DNA of 64,000 bases from Pseudomonas fulva NBRC 16637 = DSM 17717 (GTDB lineage Bacteria > Pseudomonadota > Gammaproteobacteria > Pseudomonadales > Pseudomonadaceae): the NCBI RefSeq assembly GCF_000730565.1, contig NZ_BBIQ01000011.1:1-64000 (forward strand), written 5' to 3'. The position numbers and the translations under genes are program-made. Numbering within the stretch: position 1 is the first letter of the stretch; each line of letters starts with the position of its first letter. This document shows, piece after piece, positions 56,643 through 64,000 of this stretch. A model generated the notes under the pieces. That model ran no database searches and had not been told where the DNA came from. It saw nothing but the letters and a program-made list of their open reading frames with translations.

Positions 56643-59600
56643 ATGGGTTTCAACCTCTCTGCCTGGGCGCTGCGCAACCGCCAGATCGTACTCTTTTTGA
56701 TGATACTGCTCGCGGGCGTTGGCGCGCTGTCCTACACCAAGCTGGGTCAGAGCGAAGACCCGCCCTTCACCTTCAAGGCCATGGTCATCCGCACCCTGTG
56801 GCCCGGCGCCACCGCTGAGGAGGTGGCGCGCCAGGTCACGGAGCGCATCGAGAAAAAGCTCATGGAAACCGGCGAGTACGAAAAGATCGTCTCGTTCTCG
56901 CGCCCCGGTGAATCGCAGGTGACCTTCATGGCCCGCGACGCTCTGCACTCGGCCGATATCCCCACATTGTGGTACCAGATACGCAAGAAGGTCGCCGACA
57001 TCCGCCACACGCTGCCACCCGAGGTGCAGGGCCCGTTCTTCAACGATGAGTTCGGCACCACGTTCGGCAACATCTATGCGCTGACTGGGCCGGGTTTCGA
57101 CTACGCGGTCCTCAAGGACTATGCGGACCGTATTCAGATCCAGCTGCAGCGGGTCAAGGATGTGGGCAAGGTCGAGCTGATCGGTTTGCAGGACGAGAAG
57201 ATCTGGATCGAACTGTCCAACGTCAAGCTGGCCACCCTCGGCATCCCTTTGCAGGCGGTGCAGCAGGCGTTGCAGGAGCAGAATGCGGTGAGCACGGCCG
57301 GGTTCTTCGAAACGCCCAGCGAACGTGTGCAACTGCGGGTCAGTGGGCGATTCGACAGTGTCGAGCAGATTCGCCAGTTGCCACTGCGCGTGGGCGAGCG
57401 CACGTTTCGCCTGGGCGATGTGGCGCGCGTGTACCGGGGCTACAACGATCCGCCTGCGCCGCGGATGCGCTTCATGGGCGAAGACGCCATCGGCCTGGCG
57501 GTGTCGATGAAGGATGGGGGTGACATCCTGACCTTGGGCAAGGCCCTGGAAGCGGAATTCGAGCGTCTGGCCCGCGGCTTGCCGGCCGGCTTGTCGCTGC
57601 GCAAGGTGTCCGACCAGCCCGCTGCGGTGAAGGCAGGGGTTGGCGAGTTCGTCCAGGTGCTGTGCGAGGCGCTGGTGATCGTGTTGTTGGTCAGTTTCTT
57701 TTCGCTGGGCGTGCGCACGGGGTTGGTGGTGGCGCTGGCCATCCCCCTGGTGCTGGCCATGACCTTCGCCGCCATGTACTACTTTGGCATCGGCCTGCAC
57801 AAGATCTCACTGGGTGCGCTGGTGCTCGCCCTGGGGTTGCTGGTCGATGACGCCATCATTGCCGTGGAGATGATGGCGATCAAGATGGAGCAGGGCTTCG
57901 ACCGCCTGAAAGCGGCAAGCTATGCGTGGACCAGCACGGCATTCCCCATGCTGACCGGCACCCTGATCACCGCAGCCGGGTTCCTGCCCATTGCCACGGC
58001 TGCCTCCAGCACCGGCGAGTACACACGGTCGATCTTCCAGGTGGTGACCATTGCGTTGCTCACCTCCTGGGTGGCCGCCGTGCTCTTCGTGCCCTACCTG
58101 GGCGAGCGGTTGCTGCCGGATCTGGCCAAGCGACACGCCGCTCGCCACGGTAACGGCGGCGCTGCACCGGACCCGTATGCCACGCCCTTCTACCAGCGTG
58201 TGCGCCGTGTGGTGGCATGGTGCGTGCGGCGCCGCAAGACCGTTATCGTGCTGACCATCGCCGCGTTCGTGGGCAGCGTGTTCCTGTTTCGCTTCGTACC
58301 GCAGCAGTTCTTCCCGGCCTCCGGGCGTCCTGAGCTGATGGTCGACCTGAAGCTTGCCGAAGGCGCATCGCTGGTCAACACGGGCGAGAAAGTCCGGCAG
58401 CTTGAGCAGTTGCTCAAGCAGCAACAGGGCATCGTCAACTATGTCGCCTATGTCGGTTCAGGGTCGCCGCGCTTTTATTTGCCTTTGGATCAGCAACTGC
58501 CCGCTGCCAGCTTCGCCCAATTCGTGGTATTGGCTGACTCCATGCAAGCACGCGAAGACTTGCGCAGTTGGCTGATCAGCACGGTCGAGCAGCAGTTCCC
58601 TGATCTGCGCGCGCGCGTCACCCGGTTGGAAAACGGCCCACCGGTGGGCTACCCCGTGCAGTTCCGAGTGACAGGCGAGCACATCGAACAAGCACGCGCC
58701 CTGGCCCGGGAAGTGGCAGAAAAGGTGCGGGAGAACCCCCATGTGGTCAATGTGCACCTGGACTGGGAAGAGCCCAGCAAAGCCGTGTTCGTGGAAATCG
58801 ACCAGGACCGCGCCCGCGCCTTGGGCGTCAGCACCCGCCAGTTGTCCAGTTTCCTGCAAAGCTCGCTCACAGGCACCGCGGTCAGTCAGTACCGCGAAGA
58901 CGATGAGCTGATCGAAATCCTGCTGCGAGGCACCTCACAGGAACGCAACGACCTGAGCCAGCTCGCCAGCTTATCGCTGCCCACGGACAACGGGCGTAGC
59001 GTGGCCCTGTCACAGGTGGCCACGCTGACCTACGGCTTCGAGGAAGGCATCATCTGGCACCGCGACCGTCTGCCGACGGTGACCGTGCGGGCCGATATCT
59101 ACGACAAGGTACAGCCGGCCACTGTGGTCAAGCAGGTACAGCCTACCTTGCAAGGCATCCGGGCCAAGTTGCCCGATGGCTATCTGCTAGAGGTGGGTGG
59201 CACGGTGGAAGATGCCGAACGTGGGCAGAAATCGGTGAATGCCGGCATGCCGTTGTTCATCGTGGTCGTGTTGAGCCTGCTGATGATTCAGCTGCGCAGT
59301 TTTTCTCGCACGGTCATGGTCTTTCTGACGGCGCCGCTGGGCTTGATTGGCGTGACCCTGTTCCTGCTGGTGTTCAACCAGCCGTTCGGGTTCGTCGCCA
59401 TGCTGGGGACCATTGCCCTGGCGGGCATGATCATGCGCAACTCGGTCATTCTGGTGGACCAGATCGAGCAGGATATCGCATCCGGGCTAGGGCGCTGGCA
59501 GGCCATCGTCGAAGCCACGGTGCGCCGTTTCCGGCCTATCGTGCTGACGGCCTTGGCGGCCGTGCTAGCCATGATCCCGTTGTCGCGCAGCGTGTTCTAC

Positions 59601-59711
59601 GGGCCAATGGCCGTGGCGATCATGGGCGGGCTGATCGTCGCCACCGCCTTGACCCTGCTGTTTCTGCCGGCGTTGTACGCCGCCTGGTTCAAGGTCAGGG
59701 AACGCGACTAG
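56643..59711 (+). CDS. RND efflux transporter permease
   Basis: 1022 residues, the usual AcrB-family length, with 12 predicted helices in two halves. The first half is marked by the N-terminal helix QIVLFLMILLAGVGALSYTKLG and GLLVDDAIIAVEMMA; the second by GTIALAGMIMRNSVILVDQIEQ. Proton-relay residues appear as VDDAII. It exports drugs, detergents or aromatics with the adaptor before it. Substrates are unknown; the outer-membrane component must be supplied elsewhere. Confidence 0.92.
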   Translation: MGFNLSAWALRNRQIVLFLMILLAGVGALSYTKLGQSEDPPFTFKAMVIRTLWPGATAEEVARQVTERIEKKLMETGEYEKIVSFSRPGESQVTFMARDALHSADIPTLWYQIRKKVADIRHTLPPEVQGPFFNDEFGTTFGNIYALTGPGFDYAVLKDYADRIQIQLQRVKDVGKVELIGLQDEKIWIELSNVKLATLGIPLQAVQQALQEQNAVSTAGFFETPSERVQLRVSGRFDSVEQIRQLPLRVGERTFRLGDVARVYRGYNDPPAPRMRFMGEDAIGLAVSMKDGGDILTLGKALEAEFERLARGLPAGLSLRKVSDQPAAVKAGVGEFVQVLCEALVIVLLVSFFSLGVRTGLVVALAIPLVLAMTFAAMYYFGIGLHKISLGALVLALGLLVDDAIIAVEMMAIKMEQGFDRLKAASYAWTSTAFPMLTGTLITAAGFLPIATAASSTGEYTRSIFQVVTIALLTSWVAAVLFVPYLGERLLPDLAKRHAARHGNGGAAPDPYATPFYQRVRRVVAWCVRRRKTVIVLTIAAFVGSVFLFRFVPQQFFPASGRPELMVDLKLAEGASLVNTGEKVRQLEQLLKQQQGIVNYVAYVGSGSPRFYLPLDQQLPAASFAQFVVLADSMQAREDLRSWLISTVEQQFPDLRARVTRLENGPPVGYPVQFRVTGEHIEQARALAREVAEKVRENPHVVNVHLDWEEPSKAVFVEIDQDRARALGVSTRQLSSFLQSSLTGTAVSQYREDDELIEILLRGTSQERNDLSQLASLSLPTDNGRSVALSQVATLTYGFEEGIIWHRDRLPTVTVRADIYDKVQPATVVKQVQPTLQGIRAKLPDGYLLEVGGTVEDAERGQKSVNAGMPLFIVVVLSLLMIQLRSFSRTVMVFLTAPLGLIGVTLFLLVFNQPFGFVAMLGTIALAGMIMRNSVILVDQIEQDIASGLGRWQAIVEATVRRFRPIVLTALAAVLAMIPLSRSVFYGPMAVAIMGGLIVATALTLLFLPALYAAWFKVRERD

Positions 59712-59730
59712 CGGCCTTTTTGCTGCGGTG

Positions 59731-59760
59731 TAAAAAGGGCCCGCGGCGGGGCCCCTTTCA
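59731..59760. terminator. terminator shared by the RND operon and the DUF4197 gene
   Basis: AAAAAGGGCCC and GGGGCCCCTTT form a GC-rich stem with a small bulge. On the minus strand five Ts follow, so it terminates the DUF4197 gene; on the plus strand the T-run is weak. Confidence 0.65.
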
Positions 59761-59768
59761 GGTAGCGA

Positions 59769-60455
59769 TCAGAGTGCGCCAAATACCTTCTTGGCCAGGC
59801 TCGTGGCGGCCTGGGCAGGGTTCTGCCGAATGCTCTGCTCCTGCTTGGCGATCATCTCGAACAAACCGTCCATTGCCTTTTCCGTCACGTAGTTCTCGAT
59901 ATTGGCGTCATTCTTGATCAGCCCCAGGCCTTTGGCCTGTGCGGCGAAGGCGTTGTACTGCTGGGCCACGCCGACCTGGTCGGTCGCTTGCTTGACGATG
60001 GGCAGGAACTTGGCACGGATCTGCTCGCGGCTGCTTTTGTTCAGGTACTGGGTGGCCGAATCCTGACCGCCGCTTAGAATGCCCTTGGCATCGGTCACGG
60101 TCATGTTTCTCACGGCGTTGACGAGAATCGCCTGGGCCTGCGGCACGGCCGCCTCAGCGGCCTTGTTCATGCCGGCTTCGAGCGCGTCCACCTGGTCGCC
60201 TTTGCCGAACATTTTCATGGCCTTGGCCGCCTTGCCCAGGTTGCCGGGCAGCTCGATACGCACGTCCGGGTTGTTGCTGAAGCCGCCCGGCGTGCTCAGC
60301 TGCTTGACGGCCAGTTGCGCGCCTTGGGTCAGTGCGTCTTTCAGGCCACCGGTGGCGTCCTTCTGGCTGAGGTCGCCAAGCGACAGGGCAAAGGCGCTGG
60401 CCGACAGCAGCAGGCCGGCGCACAGGGTGGTCAGACGCAGGGAGAAGCGGGTCAT
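59769..60455 (-). CDS. DUF4197 exported protein
   Basis: 228 residues from ATG 60455. A signal peptide (SLRLTTLCAGLLLSASAFA) precedes a helical DUF4197 domain (GLKDALTQGAQLAVKQLSTPGGFSNNPDVRIELPGNL; NYVTEKAMDGLFEMIAKQEQSIRQNPAQAA). The domain is common in proteobacterial periplasms; function unknown. It is just downstream of plsB on the same strand, 28 bases away, so they may be co-transcribed. Confidence 0.82.
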   Translation of the reverse strand: MTRFSLRLTTLCAGLLLSASAFALSLGDLSQKDATGGLKDALTQGAQLAVKQLSTPGGFSNNPDVRIELPGNLGKAAKAMKMFGKGDQVDALEAGMNKAAEAAVPQAQAILVNAVRNMTVTDAKGILSGGQDSATQYLNKSSREQIRAKFLPIVKQATDQVGVAQQYNAFAAQAKGLGLIKNDANIENYVTEKAMDGLFEMIAKQEQSIRQNPAQAATSLAKKVFGAL

Positions 60456-60483
60456 GGCAGTGTCCTTGTATTCAGAAAAAGGT

Positions 60484-62970
60484 TCATAGTGTCGCCGTTG
60501 CCAGGCCATCATCCCCGTGCAGGGCAACCTGGCGGATCGACAAGCGCAACTCGGCCGACAGCACGCGCTTGGCCACGCCTTCGGCCAACCCGCCTAGCTT
60601 GTTGCTGTAGCTCAGTTTGCCGTGTGCATTCTCGCGCAGCACACCTTGGTCGATCAGCGTCTGGATGAAGTGGCGGAACAGGCTTTTGTCGAAAAATTCC
60701 GGTGCGTTCAGGCCATGCAAGATCGAAAGGCGCTGGGCCATCATCACGCACAGTGCTTCGAGCGCTTCGGCGCTCAGGGTACCTTGGCCGCTGTTGAGCA
60801 GCAGCGAAGTCGCCATGTAGAAGCGCTGCAGGGTCTGGGTGATGCTGCGCGCCAGCAGGGTCAGCAGCACGAACTGACGAGAACTGGGCGCTGCACGGAC
60901 AAAGATGTCGTGGTCCTGGCGAAGCAGGCCTTGCTCGACCAGCGCGCCAAGCCACTGGTCGATCACCTCGTCCAACTGCTCAGGTTCCCAGCGCAGGAAC
61001 AGCTCCGCCTGCAGGTAGGGGTACAAGGCATGGACATATTGGCCAAGCAAGGCGCGGCTCATGCGCGAGCTACTCAGGAAGAAGCTTGCCAGCAGGGCCG
61101 GCAGGGCAAAGATGTGCAGGACATTGTTGCGGTAATAGGTCATCAGTACCGCGTTGTTTTCATCCAGGTACAGAATGCGCCCAAGCGCGTCCTTCTGCTC
61201 TGCCACCAGGTCCATCCCGCGCACATGCTCGATCAGGGCCTGACCGTCGCCTTCGGGCACTGTGGTATGTGAGGAGTAGGGCACCTGGCGCATTAACGCC
61301 AGGTACAGGTCGAGCACGCGCACCAGCGCACGTTCGTCCAGGGCCAGCTTGCTGGTGGAAAGCAGGGCCAGCGCCACCAGGTTGACCGGGTTGATGGCCG
61401 CTGCGCCGTTCAGGTGCCTGGCGACGGTATCGCCCAGGCGCGTCGTGGTTTCGCTGAGCCAAGCCGGACGGTACTGTGGCCCGTGGTCCTGGTCTCGCCA
61501 GCCGGGTTGCTGCTGGTCGAGAAAGCTGGCCAGGCGGATGGGTTCGCCGAAGTTGACGTAGACCTGGCCAAAGCGTTGCTTGAGCGCACCCAGCACTTTG
61601 AAAATGTCGAAAATGGATTCTTTCTTCTTGCTCGCCCCGCGCAACTCCCCGAGGTAGGTACGGCCTTCGAGTACGCGCTCATACCCAATGTAGACAGGCA
61701 CGAACACGATCGGCGTGCGTGAGGAGCGCAGGAAGCTGCGCAGGGTGATGGCCAGCATTCCCGTGCGCGGCTGGAGCATGCGGCCGGTACGCGAGCGGCC
61801 GCCCTCGACGAAGTACTCCACCGGGAACCCTTTGGTGTACAGCGTATGCAGGTATTCGTTGAACACGGCGGTGTAGAGCGGGTTGCCCTTGAACGACCGG
61901 CGCATGAAGAACGCGCCACCACGGCGCAACAGGTTGCCCACCACGGGCATGTTCAGGTTGATGCCGGCCGCCACATGCGGTGGTGTCAGGCCGTTCTTGA
62001 ACAGCAGGTAGGACAGCAGCAGGTAGTCGATATGGCTACGGTGGCAAGGGACGTAGATCACCTCGTGGCCCGGGGCGATGCCCTGGACCTGCTCGATGTG
62101 GTTGACCTTGATGCCGTCATAGATCTTGTGCCAGAACCAGCTGAGTACCACTTCGAGAAAGCGAATGGCCGTGTAGGTGTAGTCCGAGGCGATTTCGTTA
62201 CCGTAGTGGCGGGCCTGTGCCTCGGCCTTGGCTTGGGGCACGTGCTCGCGCTCAGCGTGCTCGGCGATGGCCTGGCGCACCAACGGCGCATGGATCAAGC
62301 CTTTGACCAGGTTGCGTCGGTGGGAGATGTCCGGCCCGATGACCGCTGTCTTGAGGTTGCGCAGGTGCACGCGCATCAGGCGCTGGGCCATGCGCACGGT
62401 GCGGGCGTGGCCCTTGTTGTGCTGCACGAGTTCGCGCAGGTGAATCGGGGTGGAGAACTGCACCCGGGTCTTGCGTCCCAGGATCAGCACGGTCAGCAAG
62501 CGGCGCAAGCGGCCGGTCACCGCCCAGCTGTCGGCAAACAGCAGCTTCCACGGGCTTGACTCGCTGTCGGGCGATTGCCCCCAGAACACACTGACCGGAA
62601 TGATCTGCGCATCTTCCTCGGCGTGCTGGCCGAGCACTTCGACCAGACGCTCCAGGGTAGGCGGGGCGCCACTTTTGTCATGGCGCCCCAGCCAGTCCGG
62701 GTCGGGGGTGAGGTAGAAGAACGCAGCCGCCTCGTGCAGGGGGCCGACGACCACTGGCAGTACCGGGCGTGGCAGCCCTGCCTTGGTGCATTCGTGGTCG
62801 AGCACCGCCAGGTCCGTCAGCGCAGGCGAAGGCAAGGCGTAGAACACAGGGCGACTGCGGTCGAGCTTGAGGGTCAGGGCTGACTGATTGATGGTTTCGG
62901 AGCGCACCCACAGGTACAAGAACCGGCGCAGAACGCCGAATACCAAGCGGTGCAGGGGAGAACGGGTCAT
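60484..62970 (-). CDS. plsB: glycerol-3-phosphate 1-O-acyltransferase PlsB
   Basis: 828 residues. The acyltransferase motifs are [14 protein letters not shown] (block I), [11 protein letters not shown] (block II) and [11 protein letters not shown] (block III), with the catalytic HxxxxD intact. PlsB transfers an acyl chain from acyl-ACP or acyl-CoA to sn-1 of glycerol-3-phosphate, the first step in phospholipid synthesis at the inner membrane. The start [13 protein letters not shown] is the family N-terminus. Confidence 0.95.
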   Translation of the reverse strand: MTRSPLHRLVFGVLRRFLYLWVRSETINQSALTLKLDRSRPVFYALPSPALTDLAVLDHECTKAGLPRPVLPVVVGPLHEAAAFFYLTPDPDWLGRHDKSGAPPTLERLVEVLGQHAEEDAQIIPVSVFWGQSPDSESSPWKLLFADSWAVTGRLRRLLTVLILGRKTRVQFSTPIHLRELVQHNKGHARTVRMAQRLMRVHLRNLKTAVIGPDISHRRNLVKGLIHAPLVRQAIAEHAEREHVPQAKAEAQARHYGNEIASDYTYTAIRFLEVVLSWFWHKIYDGIKVNHIEQVQGIAPGHEVIYVPCHRSHIDYLLLSYLLFKNGLTPPHVAAGINLNMPVVGNLLRRGGAFFMRRSFKGNPLYTAVFNEYLHTLYTKGFPVEYFVEGGRSRTGRMLQPRTGMLAITLRSFLRSSRTPIVFVPVYIGYERVLEGRTYLGELRGASKKKESIFDIFKVLGALKQRFGQVYVNFGEPIRLASFLDQQQPGWRDQDHGPQYRPAWLSETTTRLGDTVARHLNGAAAINPVNLVALALLSTSKLALDERALVRVLDLYLALMRQVPYSSHTTVPEGDGQALIEHVRGMDLVAEQKDALGRILYLDENNAVLMTYYRNNVLHIFALPALLASFFLSSSRMSRALLGQYVHALYPYLQAELFLRWEPEQLDEVIDQWLGALVEQGLLRQDHDIFVRAAPSSRQFVLLTLLARSITQTLQRFYMATSLLLNSGQGTLSAEALEALCVMMAQRLSILHGLNAPEFFDKSLFRHFIQTLIDQGVLRENAHGKLSYSNKLGGLAEGVAKRVLSAELRLSIRQVALHGDDGLATATL

Positions 62971-63214
62971 GAAAAGAGCCCTGGTTGAGGGTGAAGAGTG
63001 CCGAGCGCAGCGATCACTGCGCGGTTAGCCCAGATAGGCCAGTCGTTCGCATTGCGCCTAGCTTGACGTGCACGTGGCCTGTCTTCAATTTTTTTATGCG
63101 CCAGCACCGATCAGGCCTGCCGCTTGCAGGAGATTTACGCACGCGGCGCTGATTCGGGGCGATTGTCTCGTGTCTGCAAGGCGATTTTCACAATAAAAAT
63201 CCGGAGTAGTGCAG

Positions 63215-63424
63215 ATGTCGTCTCGTGAGACTGGGAACGTGAAGTGGTTCAACGATGCCAAGGGCTATGGCTTCATTCAACGGGAAGGGGGCGCAGATGT
63301 CTTCGTTCACTACCGGGCCATCCGGGGTGAGGGGCATCGTAGCCTGGTCGAGGGCCAGCAGGTCGAGTATGCCTGCGTGCAGGGCCAGAAAGGCCTGCAG
63401 GCCGAGGATGTCGTGGGTCTCTGA
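63215..63424 (+). CDS. cold-shock domain protein
   Basis: 69 residues, one CSD: RNP1 is KGYGFIQ and RNP2 VFVHY, near KWFNDA. It binds single-stranded RNA or DNA and probably acts as an RNA chaperone. ATG 63215 has CCGGAG 8-9 bases ahead. The 244 bases upstream to plsB hold a long leader including a T-run and AATAAAA near 63190, possibly a CspA-type 5' UTR. Confidence 0.9.
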   Translation: MSSRETGNVKWFNDAKGYGFIQREGGADVFVHYRAIRGEGHRSLVEGQQVEYACVQGQKGLQAEDVVGL

Positions 63425-63439
63425 GCGACCAGGCTCAAG

Positions 63440-63476
63440 CCTGAAGCTGCAAGCCGGCTGTGCTTGCAGCTTCAGG
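63440..63476. terminator. 15-bp hairpin after the cold-shock gene
   Basis: CCTGAAGCTGCAAGC (63440-63454) and GCTTGCAGCTTCAGG (63462-63476) form a perfect 15-bp stem with a 7-base loop. No T-run follows. It may be a terminator for either convergent gene or a repeat family; such Ala/Ser-codon-like stems recur in pseudomonad intergenic regions. Confidence 0.5.
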
Positions 63477-63484
63477 GACGCCCA

Positions 63485-63865
63485 TCAGGGCGACGTGCGC
63501 CAGGTGATTTCCTCTTCGCCGTCGGCACTGATACGCACCCAGCGGTCAGCATCTTCCTCGCCGTCTTCCTCTACCCAGCCGCCGGGTGCACAGCGTACTT
63601 CCACACCCAGAGCCGCGTGGGCATCACGACCACAGGCGATATCATCGGCCCAGGGCGTCTGGTCGCTTTCCAGGTACAGGCTGTTCCATTTCCCTACAGC
63701 CTTGGGTAACCAAGTGACCGGAATGTTACCGGCCTGGCACTTGTAGGTCTGGCCTTTCTGCTTCCATTCGGTGCACGGGCCGATGGCCTGGGTCAGCCAG
63801 GCTGCAATCTGCTTGTGGTCGACTTCGGCGTCTTTGAGATAAATCTCGATATCAGGTTGGCGCAT
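63485..63865 (-). CDS. hypothetical protein, 126 residues
   Basis: Soluble, acidic C-terminus, two to three cysteines and several Trp. No known domain recognised. ATG 63865 has GGAGG at a short 4-base spacing, better than the alternative ATG at 63886. It begins 17 bases after the stop of the probable rlmA on the same strand, so the two are probably one operon. It appears conserved-looking but I can assign no function. Confidence 0.6.
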   Translation of the reverse strand: MRQPDIEIYLKDAEVDHKQIAAWLTQAIGPCTEWKQKGQTYKCQAGNIPVTWLPKAVGKWNSLYLESDQTPWADDIACGRDAHAALGVEVRCAPGGWVEEDGEEDADRWVRISADGEEEITWRTSP

Positions 63866-63882
63866 AACACCTCCGGGTGTGC

Positions 63883-64000
63883 TCATGCTTGGCGCACGAA
63901 ATAGTCAAAACGCATGGAGACGGTGACCTCGAACGGTTCCGGCTGCTCGATCACGCGCGCCCGACGCTCTGCACTGGCGCGCCAGCCATGCGGGGTCATG
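63883..64000 (-). CDS. rlmA: C-terminal end of probable 23S rRNA (guanine-745-N1)-methyltransferase RlmA, partial
   Basis: Only the last 38 codons are inside the window, reading MTPHGWRASAE ... VSMRFDYFVRQA and stop. MTPxxWRA near the end recalls the C-terminal part of RlmA (RrmA), which methylates G745 of 23S rRNA. The identification rests on this short match and on family knowledge; the catalytic domain is beyond the edge. Confidence 0.45.
   Translation of the reverse strand, partial: MTPHGWRASAERRARVIEQPEPFEVTVSMRFDYFVRQA

Noticed and set aside
55614..57800. 728-residue open frame on the minus strand
   Set aside because: Antisense to the adaptor and permease genes, which have clear family motifs; long antisense frames are normal at this GC and this one has no recognisable domain.

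Overview
The window is chromosomal DNA from a Pseudomonas, most likely of the P. putida group. The evidence is the high GC content, the pseudomonad gene order (purT, ffh-rpsP-rimM-trmD-rplS, xerD-dsbC-hom-thrC-recJ, wspABCDEF-wspR-prfB-lysS, lptF pair, ppc, adk-tsaB, plsB), and long open antisense frames typical of such genomes. No phage, insertion sequence transposase, CRISPR array, tRNA or rRNA gene was recognised. Most of the window is conserved core genome.

Layout. 1-8762: a Tat-exported PhoX-type phosphatase, an L,D-transpeptidase, two divergent Nudix hydrolases, a gamma-carbonic anhydrase/DUF1289 pair, a VUT-family membrane protein with a structured leader, purT and an MHS-type MFS transporter. 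8763-14654: a CorC/CNNM protein, a CcsA-like protein, ffh and the rpsP-rimM-trmD-rplS ribosome operon with its terminator. 14684-20530: a thioesterase, a long intergenic repeat, xerD, dsbC, hom and thrC. 20656-28278: a degenerate receiver protein, a periplasmic solute-binding protein, a CaiB-type CoA-transferase, YaeQ, RecJ, an Old Yellow Enzyme and a DUF533 protein. 28422-36849: a complete wsp surface-sensing operon ending in the diguanylate cyclase WspR. 36990-39720: prfB, with its autoregulatory +1 frameshift, and lysS. 39857-43769: a TetR regulator, a lipoprotein, a QEGLA/DUF1704 gene broken by an in-frame amber codon, an alpha/beta hydrolase and a small membrane protein. 43802-50719: the LptF-type OmpA lipoprotein pair with an AlgU-like promoter, ppc, adk, tsaB and hypotheticals. 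50723-64000: a DUF72 protein, a PEP mutase/ICL-family enzyme, an extensin-like protein, a tandem-repeat hypothetical, rsmJ, a TetR regulator divergent from a two-gene RND efflux unit, DUF4197, plsB, a cold-shock protein and the 3' end of a probable rlmA.

How the genes work together. The wsp genes form one signalling unit: membrane receptor, couplers, methyltransferase/methylesterase adaptation pair, hybrid kinase and c-di-GMP output. The ffh-to-rplS block serves translation and protein targeting. hom and thrC carry out threonine synthesis from aspartate semialdehyde, and dsbC upstream acts in disulfide isomerisation. No clearly new multi-gene system was found. The observations most worth a second look are the amber-interrupted metallopeptidase-like gene, the switch-like leader before the VUT gene, the dispersed intergenic repeats, the tandem-repeat hypothetical protein, and the degenerate receiver with its unknown partner.
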